In this document: in pieces, positions 19,988 through 30,411 of the stretch
Position numbering within the stretch: position 1 is the stretch's first letter
How the letters are laid out: every line of letters starts with the position of its first letter
Source: Corynebacterium pseudodiphtheriticum DSM 44287
Lineage (GTDB): Bacteria; Actinomycetota; Actinomycetes; Mycobacteriales; Mycobacteriaceae
Assembly (NCBI RefSeq): GCF_000688415.1
Contig: NZ_JIAH01000007.1
Location: forward strand, 186,001-250,000
DNA length: 64,000 bases
Direction of reading: 5' to 3'
Notes under the pieces: generated by a model
Told to the model about the DNA's origin: nothing
The model's input: the letters and a program-made list of their open reading frames with translations, nothing else
Database searches by the model: none
Program-made: the position numbers and the translations under genes

Positions 19988-22900
19988 ATGCCAAAGCGCC
20001 CTGATATTCAACACGTCCTGGTCATTGGATCTGGACCAATTGTTATTGGCCAAGCTTGTGAGTTCGATTATTCGGGTACACAGGCATGCCGGGTTCTGAA
20101 GGCTGAGGGCCTACGGGTAACCTTGGTGAATTCAAATCCAGCTACGATTATGACCGATCCGGAGTTTGCTGACGCAACTTACGTTGAACCGATCGAGACT
20201 GAGTACATAGAGAAAATCATCGAAAAAGAACGCGCCGGTGGCCATCCGATTGACGCTGTGCTTGCGACACTTGGCGGACAAACTGCGTTGAATGCTGCGA
20301 TCCAATTAGACCGTGCTGGTGTTCTGGATAAACACGGCATTGAGCTTATCGGTGCTGATATCGATGCGATCGAACGTGGCGAAGATCGTCAGAAGTTTAA
20401 AGACATCGTCGAGAAAGTCGGTGGTGAATCAGCACGTTCCGAGGTGTGCTACACGATGGACGAAGTCCATGCGTGCGTCGAGCGGTTAGGGCTTCCGGTC
20501 GTAGTGCGTCCATCGTTTACCATGGGCGGCCTTGGTTCAGGGCTTGCTTACACCTACGAGGATTTGGAAAGAATTGCCGGTGGAGGTATCGCTGCATCTC
20601 CAGATGCGAATGTTCTCATTGAAGAATCCATATTAGGTTGGAAAGAATTCGAGTTGGAGTTGATGCGCGACGGTGATGATAACGTCGTGGTCATTGCCTC
20701 CATCGAAAATGTCGATGCCCTCGGCGTGCACACGGGTGATTCGGTAACGGTAGCGCCTGCCCTGACGCTAACCGACCGTGAATTCCAGAGAATGCGTGAT
20801 CTGGGTATCGACATTATTCGCGAAGTGGGAGTGGATACCGGCGGATGTAATATCCAGTTTGCGATCAACCCGGACGACGGGCGCATCATTGTTATTGAGA
20901 TGAACCCGCGAGTGTCGCGCTCGTCAGCTCTGGCATCCAAGGCCACTGGATTTCCGATTGCAAAGCTGGCAGCCAAGCTCGCGATCGGATATTCCTTGGA
21001 CGAGGTTAGCAATGACATCACGGGGACTACTCCGGCAGCCTTTGAGCCGACTTTGGACTATGTCATCGTAAAAGCACCCCGTTTTGCCTTTGAAAAATTC
21101 CCGGGTGCAGATGACACTCTGACGACCACTATGAAATCGGTGGGCGAGGCCATGGGAATTGGTCGTAACTATATCCAAGGCTTGAACAAAGTTATGCGCT
21201 CGCTGGAAGCCAAACCGTTTGGCCTTTGGACTGTGCCAGATGAGGTCATCGCTGGCGAGGCAACTGAGGTTTCTGAGATTCTTGATCGCTTGCGGCGCCC
21301 AACCGCAGGGCGTATGTACGATGCTGAATTGGCTATTCGTTGGGGTGCCAGCATTGATGCAGTGCACGAAGCTTCCGAAATTGATCCCTGGTTCCTTGCC
21401 GAATTAGCGCACCTCGTGGAATTTGGTAATTATCTGCGCACCGCACCGGTCTTAGACGAGCAACTACTCCGGCAGGCGAAAGTTATGGGCCTGTCAGATG
21501 CACAGATCGCTGCGCTTCGACCAGAGTTTGCTGGCGAAGACGGCGTGCGTTCATTGCGCTGGAGCCTGGGCATCCGCCCTGTCTACAAGACTGTTGATAC
21601 CTGCGCTGGAGAATTTGAAGCCCATACGCCGTATCATTATTCGGCCTATGAATATGATCCAAACGCAGAATCAGAGGTTTCTGAGCAGCCTGACAAGGAC
21701 AAAGTCATAATCTTGGGCTCTGGGCCAAACCGCATCGGTCAGGGAATCGAGTTCGACTATTCATGTGTGCATGCCGCGTTGGAACTGTCGCGTATTGGCT
21801 ACGAAACCGTAATGGTTAACTGCAACCCTGAGACAGTCTCCACGGACTATGACACGGCTGACCGCCTATATTTTGAACCTCTGACTTTCGAAGATGTCAT
21901 GGAGGTCTACTACGCTGAATCTCAGTCCGGAAACGTCGCTGGCGTGATCGTGCAGCTCGGCGGACAAACACCACTCGGCCTGGCCGAACGTCTCGCGGCT
22001 GCCGGGGTACCAGTGGTGGGAACCAGTCCAGAGGCCATTAATAATGCTGAAGATCGTGGGGTCTTCGGTAAAGTGTTGGCGCAAGCTAAACTGCCAGCAC
22101 CAGATTTTGGTACTGCGACCACGTATGCTGAAGCGCGCGAAGTCGCTGCGCAGGTCGGCTACCCAGTGCTTGTGCGCCCTTCCTACGTGCTTGGTGGACG
22201 CGGCATGGAAATCGTCTATGACGAGGCCAGCCTGGAAAGCTATATTGAACGCGCTACGGAGCTTAGTGAAGACCACCCGGTCCTAGTGGATCGCTTCTTA
22301 GATTCGGCGATTGAAATTGATGTTGACGCTCTGTGCGACGGGGAAGAAGTCTATCTTGCTGGCGTGATGGAACACATTGAGGAAGCGGGCATTCACTCCG
22401 GTGATTCGTCGTGTGCATTGCCGCCGATGACATTGGGGCCGGAAGATATCGACAAAGTACGTGAATCGACCAAAGCATTGGCGCACGGCATCGGTGTAAA
22501 AGGCTTGATAAACGTACAGTTTGCGCTCAAAGATGACATTCTCTACGTCATTGAAGCGAACCCGCGCGCTTCTCGCACAGTTCCGTTTGTTTCGAAAGCT
22601 ACCGGTGTGCCACTGGCCAAGGCTGCAGCGCGGATTATGCTTGGTGCGACGTTGCAAGACTTACGTGCTGAACGAATGATTCCAACGACTTATGATGGCG
22701 GGTCACTCCCATTGGATCACCCAATCGCAGTGAAGGAAGCCGTGATGCCGTTCAAGCGCTTCCGGCGTCCGGATGGTACTCCATTAGATACCTTGCTGTC
22801 ACCGGAAATGAAATCTACCGGTGAAGTAATGGGCTTGGCAGATAACTTCGGCGCTGCTTATGCCAAAGCGGAAACCGCAGCTTTTGGCTGTCCGCCCCGC

Positions 22901-23323
22901 CAGGGAACGGTGTTTGTTTCCGTGGCAAACCGGGACAAGCGTACTTTGATCGTTCCTATTCAGCGTCTCGCTTCGCTTGGATTTAACCTCGTAGCGACCG
23001 CAGGCACTGCACAGATGCTTCGTCGTAACGGCATTGATTGTGAGATTGCGCATAAGGCGTCGGAAATCCGTGCCGGCAAAGTCGAAGGAAAATCCATCGT
23101 TGATCAGATCACTGAAGGCGATATTGATCTGATCCTGAATACCCCGGCTGGCTCTGCTGGTGCCCGCCATGATGGCTATGACATTCGTACTGCAGCAATT
23201 TCAGTAGGAATTCCTGCCGTTACCACCGTCCAAGGAATCACCGCAGCGGTGCAGGGAATCGAAGCTCTCCGCGGAGATGAGTTGACCGTCCGTAGCTTGC
23301 AGGAACTTAACCATGGCGACTAG
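19988..23323 (+). CDS. carB: Carbamoyl phosphate synthase large subunit
   Basis: It makes carbamoyl phosphate from bicarbonate, ammonia and two ATP, feeding pyrimidine and arginine synthesis. The 1111 residues match the family. Two homologous ATP-grasp halves are visible: the first begins with [20 protein letters not shown] and the second with [20 protein letters not shown] near residue 575. The MGS-like allosteric domain forms the C-terminus ([16 protein letters not shown]). The ribosome site AGGAAAG lies at the end of carA. The gene overlaps pyrF by 11 bases. Confidence 0.97.
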   Translation: MPKRPDIQHVLVIGSGPIVIGQACEFDYSGTQACRVLKAEGLRVTLVNSNPATIMTDPEFADATYVEPIETEYIEKIIEKERAGGHPIDAVLATLGGQTALNAAIQLDRAGVLDKHGIELIGADIDAIERGEDRQKFKDIVEKVGGESARSEVCYTMDEVHACVERLGLPVVVRPSFTMGGLGSGLAYTYEDLERIAGGGIAASPDANVLIEESILGWKEFELELMRDGDDNVVVIASIENVDALGVHTGDSVTVAPALTLTDREFQRMRDLGIDIIREVGVDTGGCNIQFAINPDDGRIIVIEMNPRVSRSSALASKATGFPIAKLAAKLAIGYSLDEVSNDITGTTPAAFEPTLDYVIVKAPRFAFEKFPGADDTLTTTMKSVGEAMGIGRNYIQGLNKVMRSLEAKPFGLWTVPDEVIAGEATEVSEILDRLRRPTAGRMYDAELAIRWGASIDAVHEASEIDPWFLAELAHLVEFGNYLRTAPVLDEQLLRQAKVMGLSDAQIAALRPEFAGEDGVRSLRWSLGIRPVYKTVDTCAGEFEAHTPYHYSAYEYDPNAESEVSEQPDKDKVIILGSGPNRIGQGIEFDYSCVHAALELSRIGYETVMVNCNPETVSTDYDTADRLYFEPLTFEDVMEVYYAESQSGNVAGVIVQLGGQTPLGLAERLAAAGVPVVGTSPEAINNAEDRGVFGKVLAQAKLPAPDFGTATTYAEAREVAAQVGYPVLVRPSYVLGGRGMEIVYDEASLESYIERATELSEDHPVLVDRFLDSAIEIDVDALCDGEEVYLAGVMEHIEEAGIHSGDSSCALPPMTLGPEDIDKVRESTKALAHGIGVKGLINVQFALKDDILYVIEANPRASRTVPFVSKATGVPLAKAAARIMLGATLQDLRAERMIPTTYDGGSLPLDHPIAVKEAVMPFKRFRRPDGTPLDTLLSPEMKSTGEVMGLADNFGAAYAKAETAAFGCPPRQGTVFVSVANRDKRTLIVPIQRLASLGFNLVATAGTAQMLRRNGIDCEIAHKASEIRAGKVEGKSIVDQITEGDIDLILNTPAGSAGARHDGYDIRTAAISVGIPAVTTVQGITAAVQGIEALRGDELTVRSLQELNHGD

Positions 23324-24152
23324 TACGCGAGACAATTCTGTTAGTTTTGGCGAACGTCTTCGCGAGCGTGCCGCCGAGCGCGGGCGGCTATGCGTCGGTA
23401 TTGATCCGCATGCAGGTCTATTACAGGATTGGGGGCTTGCCAACGATATTGCTGGGTTGCGAGAATTCTCCCGGCGTTGTGTCGACGCCTTTGCGGATAC
23501 TGCATGCGTCGTCAAGCCGCAGGTCGCGTTTTATGAACGCTTCGGTGCTGCAGGTTATGCGGTGCTGGAAGAAACGCTCGACGCGCTACGAGACGCAGGT
23601 GCGCTGGTAATTGCGGATGCCAAACGCGGCGATATCGGTTCCACCATGGAAGGATATGCGTTTGCTTGGCTCGATCCGGATTCGCCGTTACACGCTGATG
23701 CTGTCACAGTGGCTCCATATCTCGGTTTGGGGGCACTAAAACCAGCAATTGCAGCTGCGGAGCAAAATGGAGCCGGCGTTTTCGTGCTAGCGGCAACTTC
23801 GAACCCGGAAGCGGTAGAACTGCAAAGCTTTCAACAAGCAGGCGTCAGTTTAGCGCAGCACGTAGTGGACTATTGCCGGGATTTTAACCAAAACCGTAAT
23901 GCAGCAGTGCTGGGAGTTGTCGTGGGAGCTACAGTGTCTAGCCCGCTCGATCTGGGCGGATTCAATGGTCCAATACTCATGCCCGGAGTTGGGGCGCAAG
24001 GCGGCACTGTGGCTGACATCGCACGGATTACAGCAGATGCGACAGAATGGTCATTTCCTAATGTCTCTCGGAGTGTACTTTCCGCAGGCCCCGATGTTTC
24101 TGACCTGCGGAAAGCGGTTCTGAAGGAGGCTAATAATTTTCCTGGGCGTTAA
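23313..24152 (+). CDS. pyrF: Orotidine 5'-phosphate decarboxylase (type 2)
   Basis: It decarboxylates OMP to UMP. The 279-residue length and the sequence near the catalytic lysine ([13 protein letters not shown], Lys104) mark the longer type 2 subfamily, which is usual in actinobacteria. [12 protein letters not shown] near residue 27 and the phosphate-binding [10 protein letters not shown] near residue 225 also fit. It starts within the carB end and is the last pyr gene; no pyrD is in the operon. Confidence 0.95.
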   Translation: MATSTRDNSVSFGERLRERAAERGRLCVGIDPHAGLLQDWGLANDIAGLREFSRRCVDAFADTACVVKPQVAFYERFGAAGYAVLEETLDALRDAGALVIADAKRGDIGSTMEGYAFAWLDPDSPLHADAVTVAPYLGLGALKPAIAAAEQNGAGVFVLAATSNPEAVELQSFQQAGVSLAQHVVDYCRDFNQNRNAAVLGVVVGATVSSPLDLGGFNGPILMPGVGAQGGTVADIARITADATEWSFPNVSRSVLSAGPDVSDLRKAVLKEANNFPGR

Positions 24153-24448
24153 TATTCAGTCGTTTGTACCATTTGAATATTCTGCGAGAAAATATCGTGG
24201 ATGAAGCTGTGGCATGACAGAATTATGCCGTTGTGCCTGGTGCAATATCGCGGATTGCCTGGTTGCGGTGTTAAGATATGCGAAAAGCTGACGTTGTCAG
24301 AAACGTGAGTGGCACAAGTGGCTAGTTCACGTCAATTGACCGCGTCTCGGCTCTATAGATCTCGGCTCTATAATTCCTAGTCGGGAGGCAACTGATACAG
24401 TTGCCGAAGATAAGAACCATAAACCCACATTGAATCGGAGGAATCCAC
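24153..24448 (+). promoter_or_regulatory. pyrF-mihF intergenic region with mihF promoter, tandem repeat and leader hairpin
   Basis: This 296-base stretch has no gene. A 13-base unit, tctcggctctata, is repeated at 24345-24357 and 24360-24372 with a 15-base period. Each copy ends in a -10-like box: TATAGA (24354-24359) and the consensus TATAAT (24369-24374). TTGACC lies at 24336-24341 but is too far from the second box. A perfect 8-bp hairpin, GGCAACTG-ata-CAGTTGCC (24387-24405), follows within the presumed leader. An AT-rich inverted repeat (24151-24158 with 24174-24181) overlaps the pyrF stop and is a poor terminator. Confidence 0.5.
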
Positions 24449-24772
24449 GTGGCCCTTCCAAAGTTGACTGATGAGCAGCGTAAAGAAGCCCTGGCAAAGG
24501 CTGCTGAGGCACGTAAAGCACGCGCTGAGCTCAAAGCCGAACTGAAGCGTGGCGGAACCAATCTAAAAGAAGTTCTGGACAAGGCTGAAACCGATGAGAT
24601 CATCGGCAAGACCAAGGTTGCGGCTTTGCTGGAAGCTTTGCCTAAGGTTGGTAAGGTCAAGGCACGCGAAATCATGGAGGACCTGGAGATTGCTCAGACT
24701 CGTCGCCTTCGCGGCTTGGGTGAGCGCCAGCGTCGTGCATTGCTGGATCGTTTCGGATACTCCGAAAACTAA
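24449..24772 (+). CDS. mihF: Integration host factor, actinobacterial type
   Basis: It is a small nucleoid-associated DNA-binding protein unique to actinobacteria and unrelated in fold to the HU-like IHF of enterics. The 107-residue protein begins [15 protein letters not shown], with a long basic N-terminal helix, and has the helix-two-turns-helix part [19 protein letters not shown] followed by [15 protein letters not shown]. The GTG start has CGGAGGA 7 bases upstream. The order pyrF-mihF-gmk is conserved in the group. Confidence 0.95.
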   Translation: MALPKLTDEQRKEALAKAAEARKARAELKAELKRGGTNLKEVLDKAETDEIIGKTKVAALLEALPKVGKVKAREIMEDLEIAQTRRLRGLGERQRRALLDRFGYSEN

Positions 24773-24777
24773 AGCTA

Positions 24778-25347
24778 ATGACCGGCGTGATACCACGGGG
24801 CCGTTTGGTCGTGTTAGCTGGGCCGACGGCCGTTGGAAAATCGACGGTCGTGAAACAACTGCGCACTACCGTTCCAGATCTCTATTTTTCAGTTTCTATG
24901 ACCACCAGGGCACCGCGTCCTGGAGAGGCTGATGGAGTCGACTATTATTTCGTTAGCCCCGAGCGTTTCCAGGAGACCATTGACAGCGGGAAAATGCTTG
25001 AATGGGCAGAGGTACACTCCGGCTTGCAGCGTTCAGGTACACCTGCTCAGCCAGTAACCGAGGCCTTGGAACAAGGCCGCCCTGTGCTTGTAGAGGTGGA
25101 CCTGGAAGGTGCAAGAAATGTGAAGGCAAAGATGCCGGAAGCAACCACGATATTTTTGGCGCCACCGTCTTGGGAGGTGCTGTGCGAGCGCTTGAGCAAC
25201 CGGGGTACCGAACCAGACGATGTTGTCCGTCGTCGCTTAGACACAGCTCGTATAGAGTTGGATGCACAGGGCGAATTCGATCACGTTGTGGTTAACGATG
25301 ATCTAAAACAGGCCGTAGAGTCCATTAGTGAATTCTTGCGCAGTTAG
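24778..25347 (+). CDS. gmk: Guanylate kinase
   Basis: It phosphorylates GMP to GDP. The 189-residue P-loop kinase has the Walker A motif [12 protein letters not shown] near residue 15, the GMP-binding [18 protein letters not shown] near residue 42, and [11 protein letters not shown] near 104. The start lies 5 bases after the mihF stop; no strong ribosome site is visible, so coupling to mihF is likely. Confidence 0.95.
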   Translation: MTGVIPRGRLVVLAGPTAVGKSTVVKQLRTTVPDLYFSVSMTTRAPRPGEADGVDYYFVSPERFQETIDSGKMLEWAEVHSGLQRSGTPAQPVTEALEQGRPVLVEVDLEGARNVKAKMPEATTIFLAPPSWEVLCERLSNRGTEPDDVVRRRLDTARIELDAQGEFDHVVVNDDLKQAVESISEFLRS

Positions 25348-25413
25348 CTCTTGTTTCACCTGGACGGCTAATATATTTTCATACACTCAACGCGAAAAGG
25401 GGTTGGTCTCGTA

Positions 25414-25695
25414 GTGGCTACTGAGTCCACGAAATCTGACAGCGTCTTCGACACACCCGAAGGCATCACTGATCCACCGATCGACGAACTACTGAATAAA
25501 GTCTCGTCGAAGTATGCTCTGGTGATCTTTGCTGCGAAGCGCGCACGCCAGATTAATAGTTATTACCAGGAGCAAGACGAGGGCGTATTCGAATTCGTCG
25601 GTCCGCTGGTCACCCCAGAGCCAGGCGAAAAACCTCTCTCTTTGTCTTTGCGTGAAATCGAAGAAGGCTTGTTAGATCACGAAGAAGCTCGCTAA
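25414..25695 (+). CDS. rpoZ: RNA polymerase omega subunit
   Basis: It is the small assembly subunit of RNA polymerase. The 93-residue protein has the family core [18 protein letters not shown] and the KRARQINSY motif. The GTG start is preceded by AAAAGGGG about 11 bases upstream. It follows gmk, the usual pairing, and is followed by a strong terminator at 25784-25818. Confidence 0.94.
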   Translation: MATESTKSDSVFDTPEGITDPPIDELLNKVSSKYALVIFAAKRARQINSYYQEQDEGVFEFVGPLVTPEPGEKPLSLSLREIEEGLLDHEEAR

Positions 25696-25783
25696 TTCGC
25701 TCCGCTGCAATGAATAACTTTTAGTGTTGTGTAGGCTTCGACGCTTAGCTGGTATCGAGTCTCTGCTTCATTGCTTATTCTAT

Positions 25784-25818
25784 AACCCACTGTCCCCGAG
25801 AACGGGGCGGTGGGTTTT
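25784..25818 (+). terminator. Intrinsic terminator after rpoZ
   Basis: AACCCAC (25784-25790) pairs with GTGGGTT (25810-25816), and inside that CCCC pairs with GGGG, giving a GC-rich hairpin followed by TT. It lies about 90 bases after rpoZ and separates the gmk-rpoZ unit from the symporter promoter. Confidence 0.75.
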
Positions 25819-25907
25819 CCGCGTGCAACGCCCCTCTGAATTCAAGCTGTTCGCGCACTTAACAGGGAACTCTGGCGTTGGCACAAGCTGTGGGGCGCGT
25901 GAGAAAC

Positions 25908-25936
25908 CTGACAATAACTATAAAGTACGCTAGGAT
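25908..25936 (+). promoter_or_regulatory. Candidate promoter of the symporter unit
   Basis: CTGACA (25908-25913) and TAGGAT (25931-25936) are exactly 17 bases apart and form a good -35/-10 pair. The predicted start of transcription is about 45 bases before the small-protein ATG at 25987. Confidence 0.55.
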
Positions 25937-25986
25937 TCCACTGTTTGAGAACCCTGGTTCTGATGAGTTGTTGAATGGAGTGATGA

Positions 25987-26124
25987 ATGCTCGAACTGCT
26001 GTTTCCCAGCATATTGCATATTGTGGTGTTTAGTGTCGGACTTGGTTTGGCCTTTTGGAAGCTGAATTCTGAATTGAAAAACGCCCAGCACCCCGCCGAG
26101 CAGAACGGGGAGGTTGAGAAATAG
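25987..26124 (+). CDS. 45-residue single-helix membrane protein, probable symporter accessory protein
   Basis: This short open reading frame starts at an ATG with GGAG six bases upstream and encodes 45 residues. Residues 3-24 are hydrophobic (LLFPSILHIVVFSVGLGLAF) and end in WK, a likely single transmembrane helix; the rest is a charged tail rich in Glu, Asn and Gln. The stop overlaps the symporter GTG in a TAGTG, which suggests translational coupling. Small membrane partners encoded just before sodium:solute symporters are known in other families (for example DUF485 proteins with MctC- or ActP-like carriers), but I do not recognise this sequence as one of them. The role is inferred from position, size and topology. 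Confidence 0.7.
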   Translation: MLELLFPSILHIVVFSVGLGLAFWKLNSELKNAQHPAEQNGEVEK

Positions 26125-27743
26125 TGGATACATTCACGATCACTGTAATCCTCTCGTTTATCGGGTTTTTGGTAGTCGGAATTTGGGTTAGTCGGGGAAT
26201 TAATAATAAAAACGACTACTTTGTTGCGGGTCGCAACGTCGGCGTTTTGTTCATCGTCGGTACGCTCGTGGCTTCCTTTCTGTCGACGGTGGCGCTCATG
26301 GGTGAGGCGGGTATGGCCTACGACGGTTTCCCTTGGCCAATCCTATTACTCGGTGTCATGTCCAAAATGGGCTACCTGGCCGGGGTCGTACTGTTTGGTC
26401 GTTATCTCCGCGATTCTGACGCATTGACCATCCCGGAATTTTTTGGCAAGCGGTTTAACTCGTCTCGGTTACGGGCTCTAGCTGGGGCTTCAGTGTTAGT
26501 GGGTATGGGGCTCTATCTGGTTACCGTTACTCGTGGCCTAGCGGTCGTTATCGAAGCAATTCTGGGGATCGATGGTTTTTGGGCGGTGTTCATAACCTGG
26601 GTGGCATTTACGATTTTTACGGTGTTGTCTGGATCCAAGGGCGTAATTATTACCGATACGATGATGTTCTTTTTCTTTATCATCGGAGGCGTGCTGGGGT
26701 CGGTAGCGATTTTCCGGGAGGCCGGTGGTGTAAAAGAAACCTTCAACAAACTGGCAGCTGACCCTACGCTGCGCGAAGGCTTGTTGTGGCATGGTCAGGT
26801 TGAAGGACCAGGTGAGCGTCTGAACTCGATAGGGGAAGCCCTCATCTATATATTCACCTTTGGTCTGGTGTGGGCCTTTGTCACGGCTGTGAGCCCGTGG
26901 CAGGCTTCGCGTTACATGATGGCAAAATCCAGTCACACTGCTATACGGGCGGGTATTGTTACCCTGCTGATAATCCCATCTTTCTATCTTTTCGTCATGT
27001 TCGCGGCGTATGCCGTGAATTTGATTAACCCGGAGATTGAACCGAACTCCCAGGTATTCATTTGGGCTGCATACAACATCATGCCGACTGCAATTGGTGT
27101 TATTCTTGTCACGGGTATCGTCGCTGCTGGTTTATCTTCAGCATCGACGTTCTTGTCGTTAGTCGGCTTCAGTGCAGCACACGACGTGGGGCCGATGTTC
27201 CGCCGTGGTGAAGGTCTCGATGGTGGAGATACAAAGACTGATAATGTGCGCAGTGCTCGTTGGGCAATGTTGATCGTGGGGGCCATCGCGTTGCTGTTGG
27301 CCTATATTGCTACCCCGAGCGTGCTCGATATTGGTTATATGGCTGCATCGTTTTTTGCTGCTTCCTGGGGAATTGTGGCCTTCGCCTCTACACAGTCAAA
27401 GCGGATTTCCGAAACTGGCGCGTTTTGGGGAATGTTGTTGGGTGGCGTGATTACCTTGATCCTGGAGAGCATCAAGACCTTCGGGGGTGTGGACTGGCCG
27501 ATGGCATTCCACCCGGTGTTGTTCGGACTTGCGGCAAGTTTGATCGCGGTCATCATTGGATCAATGCTTCGACCAGTCGAGAAAAACTCGTGGCAGTACA
27601 TTTCGGAGTTAAAGCAGCGCGTAGAGTCGGACGTGACTGTCGCGGAAGTCAAGGTGACTAATCGATACATTTACGTAGCGATCGGCTTTATTGCCATTTT
27701 GTTTAGCGCGGTAGGATTTTTCTACGTCCCCATTATGAGCTAG
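26124..27743 (+). CDS. Sodium:solute symporter family protein
   Basis: It is a 539-residue integral membrane protein of the solute:sodium symporter (SSS, LeuT-fold) family. About 13 hydrophobic helices are visible. Family signs are DYFVAGRNVG near residue 32, SFLSTVALMGEAGMAYDG, and the later WAFVTAVSPWQASRYMMAK and GIVAAGLSSASTFLSLVGFS. The substrate cannot be told; monocarboxylates, acetate, proline, pantothenate or sugars are all carried by this family. It is co-transcribed with the 45-residue protein before it. The corresponding interval between rpoZ and coaBC has no such transporter in the corynebacterial genomes I recall. Confidence 0.88.
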   Translation: MDTFTITVILSFIGFLVVGIWVSRGINNKNDYFVAGRNVGVLFIVGTLVASFLSTVALMGEAGMAYDGFPWPILLLGVMSKMGYLAGVVLFGRYLRDSDALTIPEFFGKRFNSSRLRALAGASVLVGMGLYLVTVTRGLAVVIEAILGIDGFWAVFITWVAFTIFTVLSGSKGVIITDTMMFFFFIIGGVLGSVAIFREAGGVKETFNKLAADPTLREGLLWHGQVEGPGERLNSIGEALIYIFTFGLVWAFVTAVSPWQASRYMMAKSSHTAIRAGIVTLLIIPSFYLFVMFAAYAVNLINPEIEPNSQVFIWAAYNIMPTAIGVILVTGIVAAGLSSASTFLSLVGFSAAHDVGPMFRRGEGLDGGDTKTDNVRSARWAMLIVGAIALLLAYIATPSVLDIGYMAASFFAASWGIVAFASTQSKRISETGAFWGMLLGGVITLILESIKTFGGVDWPMAFHPVLFGLAASLIAVIIGSMLRPVEKNSWQYISELKQRVESDVTVAEVKVTNRYIYVAIGFIAILFSAVGFFYVPIMS

Positions 27744-27769
27744 CCCAACCAGCAGGAGGCCAACGTACG

Positions 27770-29020
27770 ATGCCTGGAGATCAAAGCCAGCCACGCAACC
27801 TCGTCATCGGGGTATGTGGTGGGATTGCTGCTTATAAGTCTTGTCAGTTGATTCGAGACTTCACCGAAGCAGGTGACCAGGTTCGTGTTATTCCCACCGA
27901 ATCTGCCTTGCGGTTTGTGGGTAGCGCGACCTTTGAGGCGTTGTCCGGTAACCCTGTTTCTACCACGGTGTTCTCTGAAGTTGATGAAGTCGCCCATGTC
28001 CGGCTAGGTCAGGAAGCGGATGGCATCATTATTGCTCCCGCTACCGCAGATTTTTTGGCTCGTGTGGCTCATGGGCGTGCTGATGATTTATTGGCGGCTA
28101 CCGTGTTGGTGGCGGCTTGTCCAGTGATTATTGCACCGGCTATGCACACAGAAATGTGGGAGAATCCGGCCACGCAAGCTAACGTTGCAACGCTGCGTGA
28201 ACGGGGGATCGTCGTGGTAAATCCTGCCACCGGTCGTCTGACTGGCAGAGACTCCGGCCCGGGGCGATTGCCGGAACCCAGCCATATCGCTGATATTGCG
28301 CGAACTGTTTTTTCCGGTGCCAGCATGAAACAGACGCTTGCGGGGGTTAACGTACTTATTAGCGCAGGTGGAACGCAAGAAATTATTGATCCGGTTCGTT
28401 TTATCGGTAACCGCTCTTCTGGAAAACAAGGCTTTGCCTTGGCAGAAATCGCAGTACAGCGGGGAGCTACGGTCACTGTGGTCGCTGCGAATTGTGCCGC
28501 CTTGCAAGCTCCTCCCGGGGCCACCGTTATTCCGGTGGAAACAACCCGAGAACTGCAGCAAGAGCTGCACAATCAGGCACCGGAGGCTGACTTAATCATC
28601 ATGGCTGCAGCGGTGTCGGATTTTCGTCCGGCGAATCCAGCAGAATTCAAAATGAAGAAATCGAATGAGACGGACAGTCCCAGTCTGAACAGAATTGAGA
28701 TGACGGAAAATCCGGACGTGTTAGCTAGCCTGGTTAAAGCGCGGGCAAACCGCACGTTGGCTCCAGAGACTGTCATCATGGGTTTTGCTGCTGAAACGGG
28801 CGACGATACCCAATCGATTCTGACATATGCCCAAGAAAAGCTCGAACGTAAGGGCTGCGACATGCTGATGTGCAATGAAGTCGGTGTTGGCAAAGTTTTC
28901 GGGCAATCCACTAACCAGGGCTACCTCCTGGATAAGGACGGCGGGATTAGTGAGATCGCTGCGGCGACGAAGCATATGGTGGCTGCCCAGATTTTGGATA
29001 AATTGGCATTGCGCCTGTAG
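27770..29020 (+). CDS. coaBC: Bifunctional phosphopantothenoylcysteine decarboxylase / phosphopantothenate-cysteine ligase
   Basis: It catalyses two consecutive steps of coenzyme A synthesis. The N-terminal FMN-dependent CoaC half has VCGGIAAYKS near residue 16 and APAMHTEMWENPATQ near 122. The C-terminal CoaB half begins near residue 190 with ISAGGTQEIIDPVRFIGNRS and the conserved SSGKQG, and has the AAAVSDFRP and MTENPD motifs. The length of 416 residues fits. AGGAGG lies 11 bases before the ATG. Confidence 0.95.
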   Translation: MPGDQSQPRNLVIGVCGGIAAYKSCQLIRDFTEAGDQVRVIPTESALRFVGSATFEALSGNPVSTTVFSEVDEVAHVRLGQEADGIIIAPATADFLARVAHGRADDLLAATVLVAACPVIIAPAMHTEMWENPATQANVATLRERGIVVVNPATGRLTGRDSGPGRLPEPSHIADIARTVFSGASMKQTLAGVNVLISAGGTQEIIDPVRFIGNRSSGKQGFALAEIAVQRGATVTVVAANCAALQAPPGATVIPVETTRELQQELHNQAPEADLIIMAAAVSDFRPANPAEFKMKKSNETDSPSLNRIEMTENPDVLASLVKARANRTLAPETVIMGFAAETGDDTQSILTYAQEKLERKGCDMLMCNEVGVGKVFGQSTNQGYLLDKDGGISEIAAATKHMVAAQILDKLALRL

Positions 29021-29047
29021 ACAGCTTTGTCTATAGTAATCTATACT
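29018..29047 (+). promoter_or_regulatory. Candidate promoter of metK
   Basis: TAGACA (29018-29023, overlapping the coaBC stop) and TATACT (29042-29047) are 18 bases apart, a plausible -35/-10 pair. The leader to the metK GTG would be about 105 bases. I see no recognised SAM riboswitch consensus in it. Confidence 0.45.
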
Positions 29048-29158
29048 AAGTGGTATTCAGGCGTGGTTTTCTGAAGTAGTTATCTGCGCCACACAAGCTG
29101 TTTTGGACAGCATGAATAAGCAATGTACGTCGTTTTCTCTGCTCATTAAGGATTTTTT

Positions 29159-30394
29159 GTGGCTGCACCAGTTCGCGCAAGCGCCTCGGGCCTGCGTCTG
29201 TTTACTTCAGAATCTGTGACAGAAGGTCACCCCGACAAGATTTGCGATGCAATATCGGACAGCATATTGGACGCTCTCCTGGCTAAGGATCAACATGCAC
29301 GCGTGGCAGTGGAAACACTAGTGACTACCGGGCAAGTTCATGTCGCTGGTGAAGTGCGTACCAAGAGTTACGTAGAGATCCCGCAATTAGTTCGGAAAAC
29401 CCTTGTCGATATTGGTTTTACCAGTTCAGATGTTGGTTTTGATGGTCGTACTTGTGGCGTGAATATTGCCATTGGTGAGCAGTCTCAGGAAATTGGGGAT
29501 GGAGTCGATCGCTCACACGAAGCGCGTTCGGGATTGCAGCTTGACGACGATGATCTCGCTGGTGCCGGTGACCAAGGGCTCATGTTCGGCTATGCAACGA
29601 ATGAGACTGCAGAGTTTATGCCGTTGCCAATCGCACTCGCGCACCGGTTGTCTCGTCGACTCACGGAGGTGCGGAAGCAAGGAATTGTTCCGCACTTGCG
29701 CCCGGACGGTAAAACTCAGGCGACGTTTGCGTATTCCGGTGATCGTCCATCGCACATTGACACTATCGTGATTTCTACGCAACACGATCCGGAAGTTACG
29801 CAGGAATGGTTGGAAGAGCAGCTCCGCACGCACGTCATCGAATACGTTATTGCTGAAGCTGGTCTGCAGAATTTCTATACCGACGATGTTACGCTGCTTA
29901 TTAATCCCTCCGGTTCCTTCATCCTGGGCGGTCCTATGGGCGATGCAGGCCTGACCGGACGCAAGATTATTGTTGACACTTATGGTGGCATGGCGCGTCA
30001 CGGCGGAGGAGCCTTTTCCGGGAAAGATCCGTCGAAGGTAGATCGTTCCGCAGCCTACGCGATGCGTTGGGTCGCTAAAAATATTGTGGCTGCGGGTCTG
30101 GCTGACCGTGCAGAAGTACAGGTCGCATATGCTATCGGGCGAGCGAATCCTGTGGGACTCTATGTCGAAACCTTTGGCACTGCGCACCATGGGTTGGACG
30201 ATGAATCAATTCAAGCTGCCGTCGCGAAGACTTTTGACCTTCGCCCTGCGGTTATTATTCGTGAGTTAGATCTATTGCGTCCGATTTACCGTCCTACCGC
30301 TGCTTACGGCCATTTCGGTCGCACAGATTTGAATCTGCCATGGGAACAGACGAACCGTGTTGAGCAGTTACGGGCTGCCGCGGGGGTATCCTAG
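29159..30394 (+). CDS. metK: S-adenosylmethionine synthetase
   Basis: It makes S-adenosylmethionine from methionine and ATP. The 411 residues contain [19 protein letters not shown] near the start, the signature [15 protein letters not shown] near residue 137 and the P-loop-like [19 protein letters not shown] near 281. The GTG start follows TAAGGA by about 7 bases. The order coaBC-metK-priA is conserved in corynebacteria. Confidence 0.96.
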   Translation: MAAPVRASASGLRLFTSESVTEGHPDKICDAISDSILDALLAKDQHARVAVETLVTTGQVHVAGEVRTKSYVEIPQLVRKTLVDIGFTSSDVGFDGRTCGVNIAIGEQSQEIGDGVDRSHEARSGLQLDDDDLAGAGDQGLMFGYATNETAEFMPLPIALAHRLSRRLTEVRKQGIVPHLRPDGKTQATFAYSGDRPSHIDTIVISTQHDPEVTQEWLEEQLRTHVIEYVIAEAGLQNFYTDDVTLLINPSGSFILGGPMGDAGLTGRKIIVDTYGGMARHGGGAFSGKDPSKVDRSAAYAMRWVAKNIVAAGLADRAEVQVAYAIGRANPVGLYVETFGTAHHGLDDESIQAAVAKTFDLRPAVIIRELDLLRPIYRPTAAYGHFGRTDLNLPWEQTNRVEQLRAAAGVS

Positions 30395-30411
30395 CTCTTC
30401 ATGGAGAGTTT

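Noticed and set aside
24151..24181. AT-rich inverted repeat after pyrF
   Set aside because: The stem is AT-only for the most part, with a 15-base loop and no T-run, and overlaps the stop codon; not convincing as a terminator.
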